A stretch of DNA of 64,000 nucleotides. Source: Streptomyces spiroverticillatus (GTDB lineage: Bacteria > Actinomycetota > Actinomycetes > Streptomycetales > Streptomycetaceae). Each line of letters begins with the position of its first letter. Positions within the stretch are counted from its first letter, which is position 1. The stretch spans positions 25,795-89,794 of the forward strand of contig BMUX01000025.1 of the NCBI GenBank assembly GCA_014650415.1, written 5' to 3'. Under the pieces are notes generated by a model. It had not been told where the DNA came from and did not search any database. It was given only the letters and a program-made list of their open reading frames with translations. Of this stretch, positions 60,302-64,000 are shown piece after piece. The position numbers and the translations under genes are program-made.

Positions 60302-60479
60302 CGCCCAGTCCTCTGCGGTCGGGGCAGGTGCGCTTTGCGGGCACCATGAAGGAAGAGAGCCGCTCCGGTGTCGTAGCGAGTGGCTTCTCAACTACCTTGA
60401 TGCACGCCATAGTTAACGTTCAAGCGAACTGGCAGAAGTGCGTTAGATGGCAAGTGCCAAATAACGACAGGGGGGTGTG
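60302..60479. promoter_or_regulatory. Divergent promoter between the operon and the XRE gene
   Basis: 178 bases, AT-rich for this genome. TGGCAAGTGCCA (near 60449) is a palindrome, and GTTCAAGCGAAC (near 60419) an inverted repeat. Either may bind the neighbouring XRE protein. The GGAATTCC palindrome of the 41-kb locus is absent, so the two XRE systems have different operators. Confidence 0.5.
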
Positions 60480-61478
60480 ATGCAAGGACAGGGCGTGCCA
60501 GAATCCGGGCAGAGCCCTCGGTTTGCCGAGCAGGGGCCGCGATTCTCCGGACAGGGCCCTCAGTTTTCCGGACAGAGCACTGAAGCGAGGCGACAGATGG
60601 CAGCACGGCGGGGCCCCACGACGATGCGGGTCATGCTCGGCAAGGAGTTGCGGGCGTTGCGTGAGAAGAAAGGGCGGAGTCTTGACGGCGGGCTTTCGAT
60701 TGAAGCGGCGGCGAAGGCGCTCGGCTTCTCACGGGCGAAGTTGAGCCGGATCGAGTCCGGCGAGATCCCGCTGCCGAAGCTGGCTGACCTCAAGGCTCTG
60801 CTCGAAGAGTACGAGGTCACGGAACGAGCCGATCAGGAGGAACTGCTGCAAATGCAGCGGGACTCTCTGAAGTCCGAGCCCATCACGTCCTACCGGAACT
60901 ACCTGCCGTCGGGGATGCCGCGCTACCTCGGGCTGGAACGCGACTCTGCCGCTATCCGGGGCTACGAGAACTACAACGTGCACGGCCTGCTCCAGACCGA
61001 GGACTACGCGCGGGCCCAGATGCTCTCTGCCAAGGTCGTTGAGGAGCGGACCACGGATCAGGTTCAGAGCAGTGTCCGGGCGCGGATGGCGCGTAAGGAA
61101 CTTCTGGACGGCGAGCGGCAGGTCCACATCATCCTCACCGAGAACGTGCTCCGCACGCTCATCGGAACGCCCGAGGTGATGCGTGGTCAGTTCGCGGAGA
61201 TCAAGCGCCTCTCCAGCGAGAAGAACGTTGAAGTGCAGGTCATTCCCGAGGATCTGCCCAACATGTACCGGGGCGCGTATAACTTCACGATCCTGGAGTT
61301 CCATGAGGTGTTGGACCCTGTCGTGCAGAGCGACAGCCACAAGGCCACCACCATGTGGTCGACAGAATCCGACGTGGGGTTCTACGAGCGCTCCTTCAAT
61401 GCCATGGCCAAGGCGGCGCCAGGACCGTCCTACACGGCCCAGATCCTGGACGATCTCGAAGAGAAACTATGGAAATGA
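60480..61478 (+). CDS. XRE helix-turn-helix regulator with DUF5753
   Basis: 332 residues from ATG 60480 behind AGGGGGG. Residues ~8-35 contain near-repeats of GPxFSGQ (RFSGQGPQFSGQS), a likely disordered tail. HTH at ~55-105 (LGKELRALREKKGRSLDGGL, ALGFSRAKLSRIESGEIPLP). DUF5753: NVHGLLQTEDYARAQMLSAK, RARMARKELLDGERQVHIIL, RLSSEKNVEVQVIPEDLPNM. Overlaps the DUF397 gene by ATGA. Partner of the eight-gene operon's ATP-binding protein by analogy with 41 kb. Confidence 0.92.
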   Translation: MQGQGVPESGQSPRFAEQGPRFSGQGPQFSGQSTEARRQMAARRGPTTMRVMLGKELRALREKKGRSLDGGLSIEAAAKALGFSRAKLSRIESGEIPLPKLADLKALLEEYEVTERADQEELLQMQRDSLKSEPITSYRNYLPSGMPRYLGLERDSAAIRGYENYNVHGLLQTEDYARAQMLSAKVVEERTTDQVQSSVRARMARKELLDGERQVHIILTENVLRTLIGTPEVMRGQFAEIKRLSSEKNVEVQVIPEDLPNMYRGAYNFTILEFHEVLDPVVQSDSHKATTMWSTESDVGFYERSFNAMAKAAPGPSYTAQILDDLEEKLWK

Positions 61479-61690
61479 ATCAGAACAAGCCCCTGACCCT
61501 GAACGACATCACCTCGATGATGCACACGTGGAAGTCCTCCTACAGCGGCCAGGACGGCGGAAACTGCCTGGTCATCGGCACGGAAACCACTGCGGTCCAT
61601 GTCGGCGACAGTAAGAAGCCGGACCACCCGGTCCTGACGGTGACGCCATCTGCCTGGGACGGCTTCCTGGAGACGGTGATCCGAGACTAG
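61475..61690 (+). CDS. DUF397 protein, partner of the XRE regulator
   Basis: 71 residues from ATG 61475 (ATGA overlap; ATG 61469 possible). HTWKSSYSGQDGGNCLVIGT, VHVGDSKKPDHPVLTVTPSA and WDGFLETVIRD are DUF397 signatures. Followed by a perfect hairpin terminator. Confidence 0.92.
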   Translation: MNQNKPLTLNDITSMMHTWKSSYSGQDGGNCLVIGTETTAVHVGDSKKPDHPVLTVTPSAWDGFLETVIRD

Positions 61691-61711
61691 GGCCGGTAGC
61701 AGCACACCGGT

Positions 61712-61740
61712 GGCCCTCCCCAGGGGATTTGGGGAGGGCC
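61712..61740 (+). terminator. Hairpin terminator after the XRE/DUF397 pair
   Basis: GGCCCTCCCC (61712-61721) and GGGGAGGGCC (61731-61740) pair perfectly, 21 bases after the DUF397 stop. Confidence 0.85.
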
Positions 61741-62075
61741 GCCTTGTGTTCCGCCTCCACCCTGCCTGACAGCACCGACAGCCGCCAGAGATCCCGCTAT
61801 GGGCGCAGAAGGGCGACGTCGAAGGGGCCGTGGTTGGTGGCCTTGGCGGGGCGGTGTCGGCGTACGGAGTTAGCTGGACGGCCCGGTGCACGGGAACGTC
61901 CTCGGCTTCAGGGCCGCCGCGGATAGCCAGCCAGCCTCGGGACAGGGCGATCGGTCCAGGGTGGGGCGAAGCCCCATCGCGCAGCGGCGCCCGTAGGGCG
62001 CCCTTGACGGATCGTCGTGTCCCGCATCCTGGGAAGTCGGGTGGCCCCGGCTTCACGACCTGCACACGATCACCT
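61741..62075. other. No gene seen
   Basis: About 330 bases with no supported gene; borders a recombinase remnant, so it may be an island edge. Confidence 0.4.
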
Positions 62076-62300
62076 TCAGGGCGGGGACGTATCCCTGTAC
62101 CTCACTGGCCACGCAACTGTGCACGCCGACAGGCGGACGTAGACGCTTTCGAGGACGGGGGAGACTTCCTTCCATCGGCCAGCGATAGCGATCATCTTTG
62201 CAGTGGCGCCATGTTCGGCGAGGTCCGTGGCGGCGCCGGCGCGGAAGCCCTGGGAGGAGATCGGGTGGCCGTCGCCTGCCGGGTTGTGCGCTGGCAGTCG
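62076..62300 (-). pseudogene. Tyrosine recombinase, C-terminal remnant
   Basis: ISSQGFRAGAATDLAEHGAT, AKMIAIAGRWK and VLESVYVRLSA correspond to the last part of phage-type integrases. It keeps the Arg after the HxxR-type position (GFRAG) and the catalytic-Tyr region (VYVR). Everything N-terminal is missing. It shows that an integrative element once stood here. Confidence 0.7.
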
Positions 62301-62383
62301 GTCAGGTGTCCGCGTACTGGTCTGAGTGGCCCTGGCAAGTTTCCGTGAAGCGGGGTGTGCTTCTGTGCGCCGGTGGCACTCCG

Positions 62384-62870
62384 TCACCTGTATTGGCGTC
62401 TGAGCAGGGCGATGAGTATGACGCGGTGGTGGAGTAGGGGTACCCCTGCACGTCCGGCCATGATCAGCTTTTGGAGTTTCAGGTGGGTGAGGCGGCCTTC
62501 GTTGACGCCGGAGTTGAACGGGGTGGTGATGCCCTGGATGACTGCGGGCTCGTCTTCGCGGATGGCGTGGGCCAGGCTGACCAGGGCCGGGAGGCCGGAG
62601 TTGGTGGGTTGATCGAGCCCGTGCGTCAGCAGGGTGGCGTCGCGGGCGTCGAGCATGGCAGCGAACTGACCTACCAAGTCATGGGTTTGGTTCAGTTCTG
62701 GGCAGTGATCGAGAAGCCGCCTCAGTGCCTCGGTGGCGTGCAGGCCGCGCCGGGGCGGCGTGGTGGTGATCCAGCGGGCGGTCTGCCGGGGGTGAGGGCG
62801 GCCGCTCGCGCGGCGTGTCGATCGGCAGGCCCCGGCGAAGCGGCGCGATGGCCGTCTTGCCCCGCTGATA
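62384..62870 (-). pseudogene. ISL3-family transposase, C-terminal remnant
   Basis: ATEALRRLLDHCPELNQTHD, LTHGLDQPTNSGLPALVSLA, VIQGITTPFNSGVNEGRLTH and LKLQKLIMAGRAGVPLLHHR are the ISL3 C-terminal domain. Upstream the similarity breaks with frameshifts (HPRQTARWITTTPPRR in this frame). Truncated and presumably inactive. Same family as the probable source of the MITE-like element at 20.6 kb. Confidence 0.75.
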
Positions 62871-62981
62871 GTGGCCTTGGTAGCCCTTTGCGGCGATCTC
62901 CTGGTGCAGAATCCTCGCGGTGTGCTCGCCCTCCTCCCACCGCTGCCGCAGGTACTCCAGATACGGATCAGAAGCGCAACT

Positions 62982-63566
62982 TCAGCGCACCGGAGCGTTG
63001 TTCCCCTGGTGGTAACCCGTCTGAAGGTTTGCGGGCGGGGAAAGCCATCCGTGCATTTCAATGCTGCCGAAGCACGTGGTACCCACCTTCGGGTCCGTCA
63101 CCCACCTGGGGCCACCAATCAAGGCGTCTGTATCTGTGAAGTAGCCAGGCTCGAAGCTCTGGGCGAATTTCGTCAGCCCTTTGATGATCTGCTGGCTCCA
63201 ACGACGCTGCTCATCCAGGCCCTCTCGGTCGTGCGGCCCGAGGTCCGGATAGTTCAGCTCTACATTCATCAGCGGCCCGTCCTGACCCTCGCCCGAACAG
63301 CCACCGAACCCTTTCGTGACATGAATCCGACTAACGTACAAGCCGATCAGACGCTTCGTCTCGTGCGGAAGGTCAGATTTTCGGACCCACTCTCCGGCGT
63401 CCGCAGTCGTTGCCCGGCCGAACTCCTTGACCACCCCATCACTGCGTCTGGCCGGTGGCTCATTCGGCTCCTGGCCGAAGCCGCACGAGGGCAGAGTGAG
63501 TAGACATGCTGTGGCCGCCAACCCCCTAGGTAAGGCCCTCAGCCTCGCAACGTTCCGATAGATCAT
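62982..63566 (-). CDS. Lipoprotein of unknown function
   Basis: 194 residues from ATG 63566. Signal peptide ARLRALPRGLAATACLLTLP with lipobox LPSC. Mature domain: TTADAGEWVRKSDLPHETKR, LIGLYVSRIHVTKGFGGCSG, LMNVELNYPDLGPHDREGLD and GPRWVTDPKVGTTCFGSIEM. Two further Cys may pair. Surface-anchored; no family recognised. Confidence 0.72.
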   Translation of the reverse strand: MIYRNVARLRALPRGLAATACLLTLPSCGFGQEPNEPPARRSDGVVKEFGRATTADAGEWVRKSDLPHETKRLIGLYVSRIHVTKGFGGCSGEGQDGPLMNVELNYPDLGPHDREGLDEQRRWSQQIIKGLTKFAQSFEPGYFTDTDALIGGPRWVTDPKVGTTCFGSIEMHGWLSPPANLQTGYHQGNNAPVR

Positions 63567-63665
63567 TCCCGCTCCCTACCTACGTCGTCACTCCAGCTGG
63601 TCGACGCCATCCGGCGTATTGGGCAAGCTCAGGGCCCTGCCCGGCCCTGACGAGATAAGGGGACC

Positions 63666-63884
63666 GTGCCGCCCAGGACCAAGCTGTCAAACGATCACCT
63701 TACGAGCGCCCAGCAGGCAGCCGTCAGCGTTTCGCGGGAACGGCTGAACGAACTCCCACCGCACCCCTTGAGCCTCGGGGCGGTACGCATTCCGGCCCTG
63801 TCAGCGCCTCGGGCTACTGTTGAACACATCCGAAACACGCACAGGAGACCGGGTTGCCACGCAACACCGTCGAGATGGCGCTGA
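63666..63884 (+). CDS. Small hypothetical protein
   Basis: 72 residues from GTG 63666 behind ATAAGGGGACC. LSNDHLTSAQQAAVSVSRER, LNELPPHPLSLGAVRIPALS. No family recognised. In another frame a TTG at 63854 after CAGGAGACC would give a 22-residue peptide; neither can be confirmed. The last ~115 bases of the window show no gene. Confidence 0.38.
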   Translation: MPPRTKLSNDHLTSAQQAAVSVSRERLNELPPHPLSLGAVRIPALSAPRATVEHIRNTHRRPGCHATPSRWR

Positions 63885-64000
63885 AGCGACACGTCCGCCA
63901 CCCACAGCCCGAGCCCGCCTAGTGAGCCGGTCTTGAGTTGTGTGGTCGCCTCGTGAGTCGTGTTCTGTCGCCTCTTGCGGTGTTTGGCTGCGGTTGGTGA

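Noticed and set aside
1..64000. tRNA, rRNA, CRISPR arrays or a replication origin
   Set aside because: No cloverleaf, rRNA or regular direct-repeat array was recognised on reading either strand. A tRNAscan or repeat search could still find one I missed.

Overview
The window looks like an accessory part of a Streptomyces (or close actinomycete) chromosome or large plasmid. The DNA is GC-rich, GTG and TTG starts are common, and several actinomycete-typical families recur: XRE/DUF397 pairs with ATP-binding partners, BldG-type STAS antagonists with RsbW-like kinases, PAS-LuxR regulators and Sfp-type PPTases. No rRNA, tRNA or CRISPR array was recognised. Everything here was read by eye from the sequence; family names rest on motifs, not on searches.

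Layout. (1) 1-4.5 kb: edge of a polyketide-type cluster, with a large LuxR regulator (5' end missing), a PAS-LuxR regulator, a 4'-phosphopantetheinyl transferase and an aminodeoxychorismate-lyase-like protein. A broken IS630 transposase cuts it off. (2) 5.8-20 kb: a graveyard and nursery of partner-switching genes. Six STAS antagonist genes (three frameshifted), two RsbW-like ATPases, a GAF-ANTAR protein and a broken universal stress protein lie here. An IS3-family element, a beta-lactamase-like hydrolase, a P450 stump and a 2OG-Fe(II) oxygenase are interspersed. One STAS block occurs twice in inverted orientation. (3) 20.6-22.3 kb: a MITE-like element and an IS5-family transposase. (4) 22.5-28.4 kb: a possible new biosynthetic locus with two EF-hand proteins, a 637-residue protein I cannot place, a P450 and a 2OG-Fe(II) oxygenase.

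(5) 28.5-36.4 kb: a small secreted protein, a ricin-type lectin, an MpaB/DUF2236 protein, a trypsin homologue lacking catalytic His and Ser, an HNH protein, and two members of an unrecognised family around it. (6) 37-42 kb: small membrane protein, zinc-finger/HTH regulator, sigma-like protein, DUF574-type methyltransferase and a first XRE/DUF397/ATP-binding locus. (7) 42.2-51.5 kb: IS701 and MFS remnants, then a defence-like island. This holds a three-gene ABC-three-component (ABC-3C) operon with an Mrr-like nuclease, Cys-rich proteins, a broken 2H phosphoesterase, a small HNH protein and an HNH protein carrying ten tandem zinc ribbons. (8) 51.5-54.2 kb: two complete-looking IS3-family elements side by side. 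(9) 54.6-64 kb: a secreted endonuclease I, radical-SAM remnants, and an eight-gene operon divergent from a second XRE/DUF397 pair. Remnants of a tyrosine recombinase and an ISL3-family transposase, a lipoprotein and a small ORF follow.

How genes work together. The clearest functional units are the ABC-3C operon (46.6 to 43.2 kb), the eight-gene regulatory operon (60.3 to 56.4 kb), the EF-hand/P450/oxygenase locus, and the STAS/RsbW modules. Intact genes sit between transposases and decayed copies throughout, as expected of a region of high gene turnover.
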